A stretch of 64,000 nucleotides of DNA, taken from contig NZ_CP078077.1 in the NCBI RefSeq assembly GCF_023101185.1, positions 558,001 to 622,000 on the forward strand. The letters run 5' to 3'. A program made the translations under genes and the position numbers. Below, one piece after another: positions 45,489 to 53,378 of the stretch. The notes under the pieces are model-generated. The model made no database searches, was not told the DNA's origin, and saw nothing but the letters and a program-made list of their open reading frames with translations. Positions within the stretch are counted from its first letter, which is position 1. Each line of letters starts with the position of its first letter. This DNA comes from Microbacterium galbinum. GTDB taxonomy: Bacteria > Actinomycetota > Actinomycetes > Actinomycetales > Microbacteriaceae.

Positions 45489-46379
45489 ATGCTCTTCTCA
45501 CGCGGGTCGAACGGTCGACGGATGCTGCGACGACGCCGTGACACCCATGATCTGCGATGGCTCTCGGCGCGCGCCTGGACGACCCGCTGGTATCCGCAGG
45601 GGATCGACATCGGCGAACGCGGGGGGCGCCGCACGCTCGCCGTCAGCTGGTTCCGCCAGGATCGGACCGGCCATCATCTCGCCTCGCGCGTCGTGCTGAT
45701 CGACACCGAGCGGGCCAGGCATATCGACATCGCGCTCGCGATCGAGGACGATGCGGGCGACCTCCAGCCCGCGCAGATCCACACGGGCGGGCTGGCCTGG
45801 TTCGGCGATCGGCTGTTCGCCGCGGCGACGGGACGGGGCATCTGGGAGTTCGACCTGTCCGACATCCGCCGCGTGCACGGCCCGGTCGCCCGGCGCGTGC
45901 GCGGGATCGCCGGCCGATGGTGGCCGCGCTCCGCGCTGGTCGCCGTGCGCACGCGCGTGCATCCGATCGATCTGCGCTGCTCGTTCCTCGGGCGCGAGTT
46001 CGACGCCGACGGCGCACCGCTGCGACGCGTGCTGATCGGCGAGTACCGCCGCGACGACGAGGGACGCATCGGCGATTTCACGATCCCCGAGGGCACCGAT
46101 GACGGCTTCGTCGCTCACGAGCGGTTCGCGCCCGGCATCCCCCGCATGCAGGGTGCGGTGCGGTGGGGTGACCGGATCCTCGTGTCGCAGTCGGCACTGA
46201 AGACCCCCGGCAGGCTGTGGACCGGCACGCGCGATGCCCTGACCCGGCACTCCGTGTCCCTGCCCGCCGGGTGCGAGGACCTCGCGCTCGATCCGGACGA
46301 GCGGATGCTGTGGACGCTCGGCGAGCATCCCCGGCACCGGGTCGTGCGCGGCATCCCCTTCGCCCGTATCGGGCTGTGA
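45489..46379 (+). CDS. Conserved hypothetical protein divergent from the nonulosonate operon
   Basis: 296 residues without signal or membrane span. It is rich in Trp, Arg and short beta-strand-like pieces such as GGLAWFGDRLFAAATGRGIWEFDLSD, GAVRWGDRILVSQSA and ERMLWTLGEHP, which suggests a beta-propeller-like fold. I do not recognise a family. A GACGAT hexamer ends six bases before the ATG, a weak leaderless signal. Its position opposite the GT2 gene suggests shared control but proves no link. Confidence 0.7.
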   Translation: MLFSRGSNGRRMLRRRRDTHDLRWLSARAWTTRWYPQGIDIGERGGRRTLAVSWFRQDRTGHHLASRVVLIDTERARHIDIALAIEDDAGDLQPAQIHTGGLAWFGDRLFAAATGRGIWEFDLSDIRRVHGPVARRVRGIAGRWWPRSALVAVRTRVHPIDLRCSFLGREFDADGAPLRRVLIGEYRRDDEGRIGDFTIPEGTDDGFVAHERFAPGIPRMQGAVRWGDRILVSQSALKTPGRLWTGTRDALTRHSVSLPAGCEDLALDPDERMLWTLGEHPRHRVVRGIPFARIGL

Positions 46380-46425
46380 GGGTCGGCCGAGAAGTCCGCC
46401 CCGAGAACGCTCGTAGACTTGTCGG

Positions 46426-46734
46426 GTGAAGCCTGCACCTTTCTTCGTCTACTCCGTGCTGCGGCTGCTGGCGTTCCTCGTCCCGCTCGCGATCCTCTGG
46501 TTCTTCTTCCCGATCTTCCGGGAGTTCTGGTGGCTCGCCGCGATCTTCGCCGCGCTGATCGGCACGAGCATCTCGATGCTGTTCCTGCGCCGCCCGCTCA
46601 CCGAGGCGTCGGCGGCGATCGTCGAGCGCCGCGAGGCGCGCGCGTCGACCGGCCAGGAGGATGCCGACGCGGAGGATGCGGTGGTCGACGGCGAGAGCGA
46701 GACGCGCGCCGACGAAACCCGCGACGAGAAGTAA
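46426..46734 (+). CDS. DUF4229 membrane protein
   Basis: 102 residues with two spans (YSVLRLLAFLVPLAILWFF and FWWLAAIFAALIGTSISMLFL) followed by a charged tail (ERREARASTGQEDADAEDA). This matches the DUF4229 family, which is common in actinobacteria and of unknown function. The start is a GTG exactly six bases behind TAGACT (46414-46419), with no Shine-Dalgarno, so it is leaderless. It is convergent with menA. Confidence 0.85.
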   Translation: MKPAPFFVYSVLRLLAFLVPLAILWFFFPIFREFWWLAAIFAALIGTSISMLFLRRPLTEASAAIVERREARASTGQEDADAEDAVVDGESETRADETRDEK

Positions 46735-46746
46735 CCGCGGGAGACG

Positions 46747-46780
46747 GCCGGCCCAGCCGACTCGTCCGGGCTCGGCCGGC
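46747..46780. terminator. Terminator-like hairpin between the DUF4229 gene and menA
   Basis: GCCGGCC/GGCCGGC (7 bp), a mismatch, then AGCC/GGCT with a 10-nt loop, between convergent genes and touching the menA stop. No T-run is seen. Confidence 0.5.
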
Positions 46781-47776
46781 TCAGCCGATGAACGCCCAGA
46801 ACAGGGCACCGGCGTACAGCAGCGACGTGAGCGAGGTCAGCGCGAGAGCGATGACGAGTTCCTTGGGCTGGCGGTAGGTCCAGACGATCAGGATCGCCGG
46901 GAGCCCCGCGAGCAGGGCGAGCAGCGAGAGCCAGGCGATCGGGAAGAGCAACGCCAGCAGGATCGCGATCGCGAACGGCGCGAGCACGAACAACGTGAAC
47001 AGCACCTGCGTCGCGCGGCGCCCGATGAGCACCGTGAGGGTGCGCTTGCCGACGACGCGATCCTGGTCGATGTCGCGCAGGTTGTTGGCGAGCAGCACCG
47101 CGCAGGCGAACAGTCCCGCGGCGATCGCCCCGAGCCACGCCTGCTGCGGCAGGTCGAAGATCTGCACCCAGGTCGTGCCGAGGGTCGCGACGAGGCCGAA
47201 GAAGACGAACACGAACACCTCGCCCAGACCGGCGTAGCCGTAGGGGCGCTTGCCGCCGGTGTAGAACCAGGCGGCGACGATGCATGCGGCGCCGACGGCC
47301 AGCATCCACCACTGCTCCGTGCGCACCACGATCGCGACGCCCACCGCGGCGGCGAGCGCGAAGAACACCAGCCCGATGATGAGCACGGTGCGCGGCTTCA
47401 CCCGACCCGATGCGGTGAGACGGGTGGGGCCGACGCGCACGGCATCCGTCCCCCGCACGCCGTCGCTGTAGTCATTGGTGAAGTTGACGCCGATCTGCAG
47501 CAGCACCGCGACCGCGAGGCAGGCGAGGGCGATCACCCAGTGGAACTCGGGGCCCGTGCTGCGCGCGGCTCCCGTGCCGATGAGCACCGGCGCGATCGCG
47601 AGGGGCAGGGTGCGCAGTCGCGCGGCGCCGATCCAGTCGCCGAGCGTGACGGGCCCGGCCTCGATCACGGCCTGGCGGGCGGGGTCGCCGCTCGCCCGCT
47701 TCGCCGGGTTGCCGCTCACGCGGGCCGGGTTCGTCTTGCGGGTCGCGGAGGTCTTGCGCTTCGAGGATGCTGCCAC
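46781..47776 (-). CDS. menA: 1,4-dihydroxy-2-naphthoate polyprenyltransferase
   Basis: 331-residue UbiA-family membrane enzyme that attaches the polyprenyl chain to dihydroxynaphthoate. The first aspartate motif NFTNDYSDGVRGTD (about 98-111) and the second in NNLRDIDQDRVVGKRTL bind the prenyl diphosphate; eight to nine spans are visible. A Lys/Arg-rich extension of about 40 residues precedes the conserved part. The start is GTG 47776 with TAGGAT (47783-47788) six bases upstream, so it is probably leaderless. Its substrate chain would come from the synthase at 21329-22390. Confidence 0.95.
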   Translation of the reverse strand: MAASSKRKTSATRKTNPARVSGNPAKRASGDPARQAVIEAGPVTLGDWIGAARLRTLPLAIAPVLIGTGAARSTGPEFHWVIALACLAVAVLLQIGVNFTNDYSDGVRGTDAVRVGPTRLTASGRVKPRTVLIIGLVFFALAAAVGVAIVVRTEQWWMLAVGAACIVAAWFYTGGKRPYGYAGLGEVFVFVFFGLVATLGTTWVQIFDLPQQAWLGAIAAGLFACAVLLANNLRDIDQDRVVGKRTLTVLIGRRATQVLFTLFVLAPFAIAILLALLFPIAWLSLLALLAGLPAILIVWTYRQPKELVIALALTSLTSLLYAGALFWAFIG

Positions 47777-47839
47777 GGAGGAATCCTACTGTGCGAGCCC
47801 ATGACGCCCCGGGGGCGACGGCGGGTCGGGGATTCGGGC

Positions 47840-48130
47840 TCAGGGATTCGGGTTCGAGTCCTTGCCGTCGAGCCAGAGCTCGTCGCTCTTGTCGCCGTGT
47901 GCTCCGCCCTTGCCGACGTGCGTGGAGCTGATCTTCGGCCCCTTGAGGATCACGTGCACCATCGCCTGGGCGTGCCCGTGACCGAGACCGTAGGTCTCCT
48001 TGAGCCAGTTCAGCACGACGGTCGACTTCGTCGTCTCGTCGAAACCCTGCTCCTTCGCGAGCGCGATGAACTGCCGGGGCGTGAGACCCGTCTGGGTCTC
48101 GACCTTGTCGAGGTAGGCCTGGAACGACAT
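47840..48130 (-). CDS. DUF4287 family protein
   Basis: 96 residues with MSFQAYLDKVETQTGLTPRQF, FIALAKEQGF, LNWLKETYGLGHGHAQAMVHV and a polar tail, matching DUF4287 proteins. The GLGHGHAQA helix turn is the family core; function unknown. AAGGAG precedes the ATG at good distance. The gene follows the lrp-like gene by 18 bases and may share its transcript. Confidence 0.88.
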   Translation of the reverse strand: MSFQAYLDKVETQTGLTPRQFIALAKEQGFDETTKSTVVLNWLKETYGLGHGHAQAMVHVILKGPKISSTHVGKGGAHGDKSDELWLDGKDSNPNP

Positions 48131-48148
48131 CGGTGTCTCCTTCGGGGG

Positions 48149-48604
48149 TCAGTCGTGCGCGATCGGGATGATCGGTCGATGCTCATAGTAGGTCTGCAGC
48201 ACCACGGTCGTGCGGGTGTTCACGGATGCCGCGAGCCGGATGTCGCGCACGAGCTCCTCGAGCGCCCGGGGCGAGGCCACGCGCACGAACAGCATGTAGC
48301 TCGCGTCGCCGGCGATCGAGTGGCACGCTTCGATCGCATCCAGGTGCTCGAGCTGCTCGGGGGCGATGTCGGGCTGTGCGGGGTCGAGCGGGGTGATCTC
48401 GATGAACGCCGAGAGCGGGGTACCCACCTTCTCCGGGTCGAGCAGCGCCCGGTAGCCGGTGATCACGCCCCGCGTCTCGAGGCGGCGCAGACGCGACTGC
48501 ACGGCCGAGACCGACAGCCCCACGGCATCCGACAGTTGCGAGAGCGTGGCACGCCCGTCGCGGGAGATCTCGGCAAGGATCGCGCGGTCGACAGAGTCAT
48601 CCAT
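48149..48604 (-). CDS. Lrp/AsnC family transcriptional regulator
   Basis: 151 residues: an N-terminal helix-turn-helix (DRAILAEISRDGRATLSQLSD then AVGLSVSAVQSRLRRLETRGVITGYRA) and a C-terminal RAM ligand domain (CHSIAGDASYMLFVRVAS). It probably senses an amino acid. ATG 48604 lies seven bases behind TATTCT, so it is near-leaderless. It is divergent from the DUF6421 gene, and the shared 72-bp region holds several palindromes, so that gene is its likely target. Confidence 0.92.
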   Translation of the reverse strand: MDDSVDRAILAEISRDGRATLSQLSDAVGLSVSAVQSRLRRLETRGVITGYRALLDPEKVGTPLSAFIEITPLDPAQPDIAPEQLEHLDAIEACHSIAGDASYMLFVRVASPRALEELVRDIRLAASVNTRTTVVLQTYYEHRPIIPIAHD

Positions 48605-48676
48605 GCGTGTAAGAATATCGTTAGCTTTCCGTTTGCGCAGGAAAGTTTCCGTCTATTTCTCCGATCGGAGGTCCCG
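48605..48676. promoter_or_regulatory. Lrp/DUF6421 divergent control region
   Basis: An AT-rich region with TTTCC (48626-48630), GGAAA (48640-48644) and TTTCC (48646-48650) forming alternating inverted arms, and a 12-bp palindrome CTCCGATCGGAG (48659-48670) whose right end is the Shine-Dalgarno of the DUF6421 gene. Binding there could block translation or transcription start. Confidence 0.5.
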
Positions 48677-50137
48677 ATGTCCATCATTTCCGCCAACAGT
48701 TCCGCTGTTCAGGCCATCGTCGGCGAACCCGAGGTCGTCGAGGACACTTCGACAGGCTCAGTGCAGGCGCATTCCGTGGAATCCAGCGCCGCCTGGGCAC
48801 AGCTCAAGGATGCCGCGATCGCGATCCGCGAGCTGCAGATCAAGGACGGATCCATCCCCGACGCCGCGCACCACGCGACGGCCCGCGAGCTCGTCGCCGC
48901 GATCACCGCCGGCATCCGCGCCCTCGCGCCCGCCTTCCCCCACGACGCCGCCTACCTCGCGGCCTCCGTGGCCGACTTCGACCGCTGGGCCGCGGAGGAC
49001 TTCGGCGTTCCGGACTTCCTCGACTCGCTCGTGGCGTTCCAGCCGCAGGAGCACCGCGTCGACGGCATCCGCCACCTGGTCGTCTTCCCGATGTACACGC
49101 AGAACGGTTCGAGCGACCGCCTCGTCGAGGCCCTGATCGTCGAGACGATCTGGCCGGAGTTCATCGGCGCCCTCGAGGCCGGCGACTACGGCAACAAGCT
49201 GTTCGTCTCGCTGCGTCTGATCGACTTCACGCCCGGGTACGACACGAACTCGGCCGTGCTGTTCCCCGAGACCGTCGCGATGCGCGAGATCCCCTCGTTC
49301 ACGTGGGGCGCGATCTTCCAGGACCGCGAGGCCGCCCGCTACCGCCGCGTCACGCGCGCGGCATCGGAGATCACCAAGCTGGACCTGCCGGAACGCGCCG
49401 CCGACATGCTCGACGACCAGGCGCTCACCGAGCGGGTGTTCGTGATGTGGGACATCATCCACGACCGCACCCACATGCGCGGCGACCTGCCGTTCGATCC
49501 GTTCATGATCAAGCAGCGGATGCCGTTCTTCCTCTACTCGCTCGAAGAGATGCGCTGCGACCTGACCGCGTTCCGCGAGTCGGTCAAGATCGAGCGCACG
49601 CTCACCGCGCGCAGCGAGGCCGGCGAGGATCTCACCGACTCCGAGCGCGAGATGCTCGAGCATGCACCTCTGGTGCAGTACGCGGTGATCTTCGACCGCA
49701 TCTTCCGCTTCGCGATCACGGGTTCGCGCGTGCGCAACTACGACGGCCTCGGCGGACAGCTGCTGTTCGCGTGGCTGCACCAGCGCGGCGTGCTGCACTG
49801 GACCGACACGGCGCTCGCGTTCGACTGGGAGGGCGTGCCCGACGCGGTCGTCTCGCTCGGCGACGCGATCGACGACCTGTACTGGCGTTCGATCGACCGT
49901 CCCAAGACGGCGCACTGGCTGGCCGCCTACGACCTCGTCCGCTCGGTGCTGACGCCGCACCCGGCGTCCGCCTGGGCGCGCGGACTGTCGGACGAGATCC
50001 TCGCGGGGGCCCCCAAGGGCTACACCGACGCGGTGCTCGACGACGAGTTCCCGCTGTCGATGTTCTTCGAGGCGCTCGACAAGAAGATGAAGGCCGTGAT
50101 CGAGTCGACCGTGGGAATCCGCGGCACCGACGACTGA
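48677..50137 (+). CDS. DUF6421 family protein
   Basis: 486 residues, soluble, matching the actinobacterial DUF6421 family of unknown function. The sequence is rich in conserved aromatic and acidic residues (RHLVVFPMYTQNGSSDR, LIDFTPGYDTNSAVLFPETVA, MWDIIHDRTHMRGDLPFDPFM). HDRTHMRGD and EEMRCDLTAFRE look like possible metal-binding segments, which suggests an enzyme, but this is a guess. GGAGG precedes the ATG. A palindromic repeat is embedded near the N-terminus. It is divergent from an Lrp-type regulator and followed by an SDR gene 31 bases later, perhaps its partner. Confidence 0.88.
   Translation: MSIISANSSAVQAIVGEPEVVEDTSTGSVQAHSVESSAAWAQLKDAAIAIRELQIKDGSIPDAAHHATARELVAAITAGIRALAPAFPHDAAYLAASVADFDRWAAEDFGVPDFLDSLVAFQPQEHRVDGIRHLVVFPMYTQNGSSDRLVEALIVETIWPEFIGALEAGDYGNKLFVSLRLIDFTPGYDTNSAVLFPETVAMREIPSFTWGAIFQDREAARYRRVTRAASEITKLDLPERAADMLDDQALTERVFVMWDIIHDRTHMRGDLPFDPFMIKQRMPFFLYSLEEMRCDLTAFRESVKIERTLTARSEAGEDLTDSEREMLEHAPLVQYAVIFDRIFRFAITGSRVRNYDGLGGQLLFAWLHQRGVLHWTDTALAFDWEGVPDAVVSLGDAIDDLYWRSIDRPKTAHWLAAYDLVRSVLTPHPASAWARGLSDEILAGAPKGYTDAVLDDEFPLSMFFEALDKKMKAVIESTVGIRGTDD
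48745..48763. repeat. REP-like palindromic element inside the DUF6421 coding region
   Basis: CACTTCGACAGGCTCAGTG has CACT/AGTG arms and matches the TTCGACARGCTCAG type of dispersed repeat found in many GC-rich genomes; its reverse frame encodes the telltale EPVE. Here it is in frame and encodes about residues 24-29 (TSTGSV). Confidence 0.6.
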
Positions 50138-50168
50138 TCGCATCCACGGCCGGGCCGGAGTCTCTCAC

Positions 50169-50810
50169 ATGAAGACCATCGTTCTCGCCGGGGCCACGAG
50201 CGCCTCCGGCCTCGCCGTGACCCGCGCGCTGATCACGGCGGGAATGCGCGTCGTCGCGACCGGACGCTCCGCCGACCGTCTGCAGCCGCTGGCCGATGCC
50301 GGAGCACGGACCGACGTCGCCGATGCGACCTCGCTCGATGACATGATCGCACTGGCGGAGCGACTCGCGTCCGACGGACTCACGGTCGACGCCGTCGTGC
50401 CCCTCGTGGGCGGGTGGCGCGGGGGCGGCGGCCTCGCCGGTCAGAGCGACGAGGACTTCGCGGCGCTGCTGCCCGCGCTCGACGCCGTGCGTGCGACGAG
50501 CCGCGCGTTCGACGGGGCGCTGCGGGCATCGGATGCCGGACGCTTCGCGATCGTGTCGTCGACGGCCGTCGCGCGACCGCTCGCCGGCGGGGCGAACTAC
50601 GCCGCGGTCAAGGCCGCGAGCGAGGCGTGGACGCGCGCCGTCGCACAGGGGTTCGCCAAGACGGCTCGGGATGCGGGAGAGCCGCTGCGCGCCGCATCCG
50701 TCGTGTTCCGCGCGAAGGCGCTCGACGCCGAGTCGCTGGCACCGCGCATCGTCGGTCTCTGGGATGCGGATGCCGTCGAGTTGAACGACCGGGTCATCGA
50801 CCTGGAATGA
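50169..50810 (+). CDS. Short-chain dehydrogenase/reductase family protein
   Basis: 213 residues with a Rossmann nucleotide site VLAGATSASGLAVTRAL and TGRSADRL, then VVPLVGGW, IVSSTAV and the YxxxK catalytic pair in NYAAVKAASEAW. This is the classical SDR order, slightly short of the usual 240-260 residues. The substrate is unknown. It lies 31 bases after the DUF6421 gene on the same strand and may be co-transcribed with it. Confidence 0.88.
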   Translation: MKTIVLAGATSASGLAVTRALITAGMRVVATGRSADRLQPLADAGARTDVADATSLDDMIALAERLASDGLTVDAVVPLVGGWRGGGGLAGQSDEDFAALLPALDAVRATSRAFDGALRASDAGRFAIVSSTAVARPLAGGANYAAVKAASEAWTRAVAQGFAKTARDAGEPLRAASVVFRAKALDAESLAPRIVGLWDADAVELNDRVIDLE

Positions 50811-50838
50811 GCGGGGTTCGCGATCGGGAGCGTGGCGT

Positions 50839-52224
50839 CTAGAGCTGCGGTGCTCCCGGGACGACCGGCGGGGCATCGTCGACCGACGCGCTCTCGCCCG
50901 GAATGCTCTGCTCGGGCGCCTCGGCGTAGAGCACCGTGAGCTTGCGGTACGACTTCGTGAAGAATGCGAGCGTCGCCGCGACCACCATGATGAGCCCGGC
51001 GAACAGACAGATCAGGGCGATGCCTCGCGCCTCTCCTTCGCCGAGCAGCCAGCCCCACTGCTGCTGACCCTCGCGGCCGTCCATGTAGGGGATGATGAGG
51101 AACTCGGCGAGAGGCGCGATCAGGAACGCCGTGATGGGTGCGGCCGCCGCCTCCATCGCCGCCGCGACGCCGAAGACCCGGCCCTGGCGTTCGAACGGCA
51201 CGACCTTCTGGATCACGGTCTGCTCGGCCGCCTCGACCGGCGGCACGAGCGCCATGTAGACCCACATGCCGAGCACGTACAGCCACCACCACTCGCGCAG
51301 CATGAACACCGCTCCGAGCAGCCCCATCGCGATCACGACGAGCAGCATGGTGCGCATCGGCTTCTTGCCCAGGCCGAACTTGGCCACCAGGCCGCCGCCG
51401 ATGAGGAAGCCGGTCGACGCGAAGGCCAGGGCGAAGCCCCACGTCTGCGCGTCGAACAGCGTGAGCCCGTAGGGGTCCATGAGCGCCATGTAGACGCCGC
51501 CGATGAGGTTGTTGAAGGTCGAGAAGATGATGAGCGCGAACAGCCCGGGAGCCTGCCGGATCGCGCGCACGCTGCCGCGGAAGTCGACCGCGCTCTTGGC
51601 GTCGGGGTCGGCCTGCGGCTCGCTCTCGGGGATGCGGATGAAGAGCAGATGCGCGAAGGTGACCGCCATCGCGGCGATCGCGATCGCGAGGGTCCAGCCC
51701 ATGCCGAGGAACCCGATCGAGAGCCCCGAGAAGACGCTCGTGACGAGGAAGGCGATGCCCTGCACCGTGCCGACGAGGCCGTTGGCGTTGGCCCGCTTCT
51801 CTTCGGGCACGAGCAGGGTGACGGTGGTCGAGAGCGCGATGTTGCGCAGCTGCTCGATGACCCCGCCGAACAGGATCACACCCGAGAACAGCCAGAACCA
51901 CGGGCCGCCCAGGTCGAGCAGGGCCGCCTCGGGCTGCGACAGGTAGAGCACTCCGGCGACGAGGAAGGCCACGGCCGAGATCACGCTCGAGAGCACCATG
52001 ACCGCGTGCTTGCGGTGCCGATCGACGATCGTTCCGAACATCATCGCGAAGAACGCGACGAACAGCATGTACGCGCCGCCGATGACGCCGGTCGCGAGCA
52101 CCGACTGCGTCTCGATGTAGACCCAGAAAGTGAGCGCGAACCAGAGGAAGCTGGTCGTCACGTTGGCGATCAGCGTATTGACGAGGACGTTGAGGAACGC
52201 CCGGTTCGCTGCGGTCCGCTGCAT
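50839..52224 (-). CDS. MFS transporter (MFS_3 / exporter type)
   Basis: 461 residues with twelve predicted spans, of the MFS_3 group that includes macrolide and siderophore exporters. The motif A-like loop reads GTIVDRHRKHAVMVLSS, and LVPEEKRANANGLVGTVQG lies after span 4. An ATG at 52254 is in frame, but ATG 52224 (MQRTAANRAFL) has TACCCT (52232-52237) seven bases upstream and fits a leaderless start better. It is divergent from the threonine aldolase gene. The transported compound is unknown. Confidence 0.9.
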   Translation of the reverse strand: MQRTAANRAFLNVLVNTLIANVTTSFLWFALTFWVYIETQSVLATGVIGGAYMLFVAFFAMMFGTIVDRHRKHAVMVLSSVISAVAFLVAGVLYLSQPEAALLDLGGPWFWLFSGVILFGGVIEQLRNIALSTTVTLLVPEEKRANANGLVGTVQGIAFLVTSVFSGLSIGFLGMGWTLAIAIAAMAVTFAHLLFIRIPESEPQADPDAKSAVDFRGSVRAIRQAPGLFALIIFSTFNNLIGGVYMALMDPYGLTLFDAQTWGFALAFASTGFLIGGGLVAKFGLGKKPMRTMLLVVIAMGLLGAVFMLREWWWLYVLGMWVYMALVPPVEAAEQTVIQKVVPFERQGRVFGVAAAMEAAAAPITAFLIAPLAEFLIIPYMDGREGQQQWGWLLGEGEARGIALICLFAGLIMVVAATLAFFTKSYRKLTVLYAEAPEQSIPGESASVDDAPPVVPGAPQL

Positions 52225-52286
52225 GGGTTCGAGGGTACTCAGGACCACCGACATCCGATACGGGTTCGGGCGAATAGGCTGGGTCG

Positions 52287-53351
52287 GTGACCATTCAGCA
52301 CGACCCCGCGATCCGGGGCTTCGCCAGTGACAACTACTCCGGCATCCACCCCGAGGTGCTCGCCGCGATCGCGACCGCCAACGACGGCCACCAGGGCGCC
52401 TACGGCAGCGACGCGTACACCGCGCGCCTGCAGGAGGTCGTTCGTTCCCACTTCGGCGAGCGCGCCGAGGCCTTCCCCGTCTTCAACGGCACGGGCGCGA
52501 ACGTCACCGGCCTCCAGTCGATGCTTCCCCGCTGGGGTGCGGTGATCGCGGCCACGACCGCGCACATCAACGTCGACGAGGGCGGTGCTCCCGAGAAGAT
52601 CGGCGGGTTCAAGCTGCTCACGGTGCCCACCGACGACGGCAAGCTCACCCCCGAGCTCATCGACCGCGAAGCCTGGGGCTGGGGCGACGAGCACCGCGCG
52701 CAGCCGCTGGTGGTCTCGATCACCCAGTCGACCGAGCTCGGCACCCTCTACACCGCCGACGAGATCCGTACGATCGCCGATCACGCGCACGAGCGCGGCA
52801 TGAAGCTGCACCTCGACGGCGCTCGCCTCTCGAACGCCGCCGCCGCCCTCGATCTGCCGCTCGCGGCCTTCACCACGGATGCCGGCGTCGACGTGCTCAG
52901 CTTCGGCGGCACCAAGAACGGCGCCATGCTCGGCGAGGCCGTCGTGGTGCTGAACCCCGAGGCATCCGACGGGCTGATCTACTCGCGCAAGTTCAACATG
53001 CAGCTCTCGTCGAAGATGCGCTTCGTGTCGGCGCAGTTGATCGCTCTGCTCGAGGGCGACCTGTGGCTGCGCAACGCGCGTCACGCGAACGCCATGGCCG
53101 CCCGCCTCCGTGGCGAGATCGAGCAGGGCATCGCATCGGGTTCGATCACCGGCGTCGCCTTCACGCAGCCGACCCAGTCGAACGGCGTGTTCGCGACTCT
53201 GCCCGACGGCGTCGCCGACGCGCTGCGCGAATCGTTCCGCTTCTACGACTGGGATGCCGCGCGCAACGAGGTGCGCTGGATGTGCAGCTTCGACACCCAC
53301 GAGGACGACGTCGACGCGTTCGTCACCGAGCTCGCGCGCCTCACGGCCTGA
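52287..53351 (+). CDS. Threonine aldolase / beta-eliminating lyase family PLP enzyme
   Basis: 354 residues. The fold-type I PLP site shows FNGTGANVTGL (phosphate cradle), HLDGARLSNAA (the aspartate that holds the pyridine nitrogen) and SFGGTKNGAM with the cofactor lysine at 210. These match low-specificity L-threonine aldolases, which cleave threonine to glycine and acetaldehyde. A related amino-acid lyase activity is possible. The start is a GTG six bases behind TAGGCT (52275-52280), with no Shine-Dalgarno, so it is probably leaderless. Confidence 0.92.
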   Translation: MTIQHDPAIRGFASDNYSGIHPEVLAAIATANDGHQGAYGSDAYTARLQEVVRSHFGERAEAFPVFNGTGANVTGLQSMLPRWGAVIAATTAHINVDEGGAPEKIGGFKLLTVPTDDGKLTPELIDREAWGWGDEHRAQPLVVSITQSTELGTLYTADEIRTIADHAHERGMKLHLDGARLSNAAAALDLPLAAFTTDAGVDVLSFGGTKNGAMLGEAVVVLNPEASDGLIYSRKFNMQLSSKMRFVSAQLIALLEGDLWLRNARHANAMAARLRGEIEQGIASGSITGVAFTQPTQSNGVFATLPDGVADALRESFRFYDWDAARNEVRWMCSFDTHEDDVDAFVTELARLTA

Positions 53352-53378
53352 GGCCGCGCGGAGCCTCGGCCGGCGCGC

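Noticed and set aside
46661..48676. Extension of the DUF6421 frame upstream over menA and the regulator gene
   Set aside because: The upstream part is antisense to menA, DUF4287 and lrp-like genes; GGAGG and family similarity place the start at 48677.
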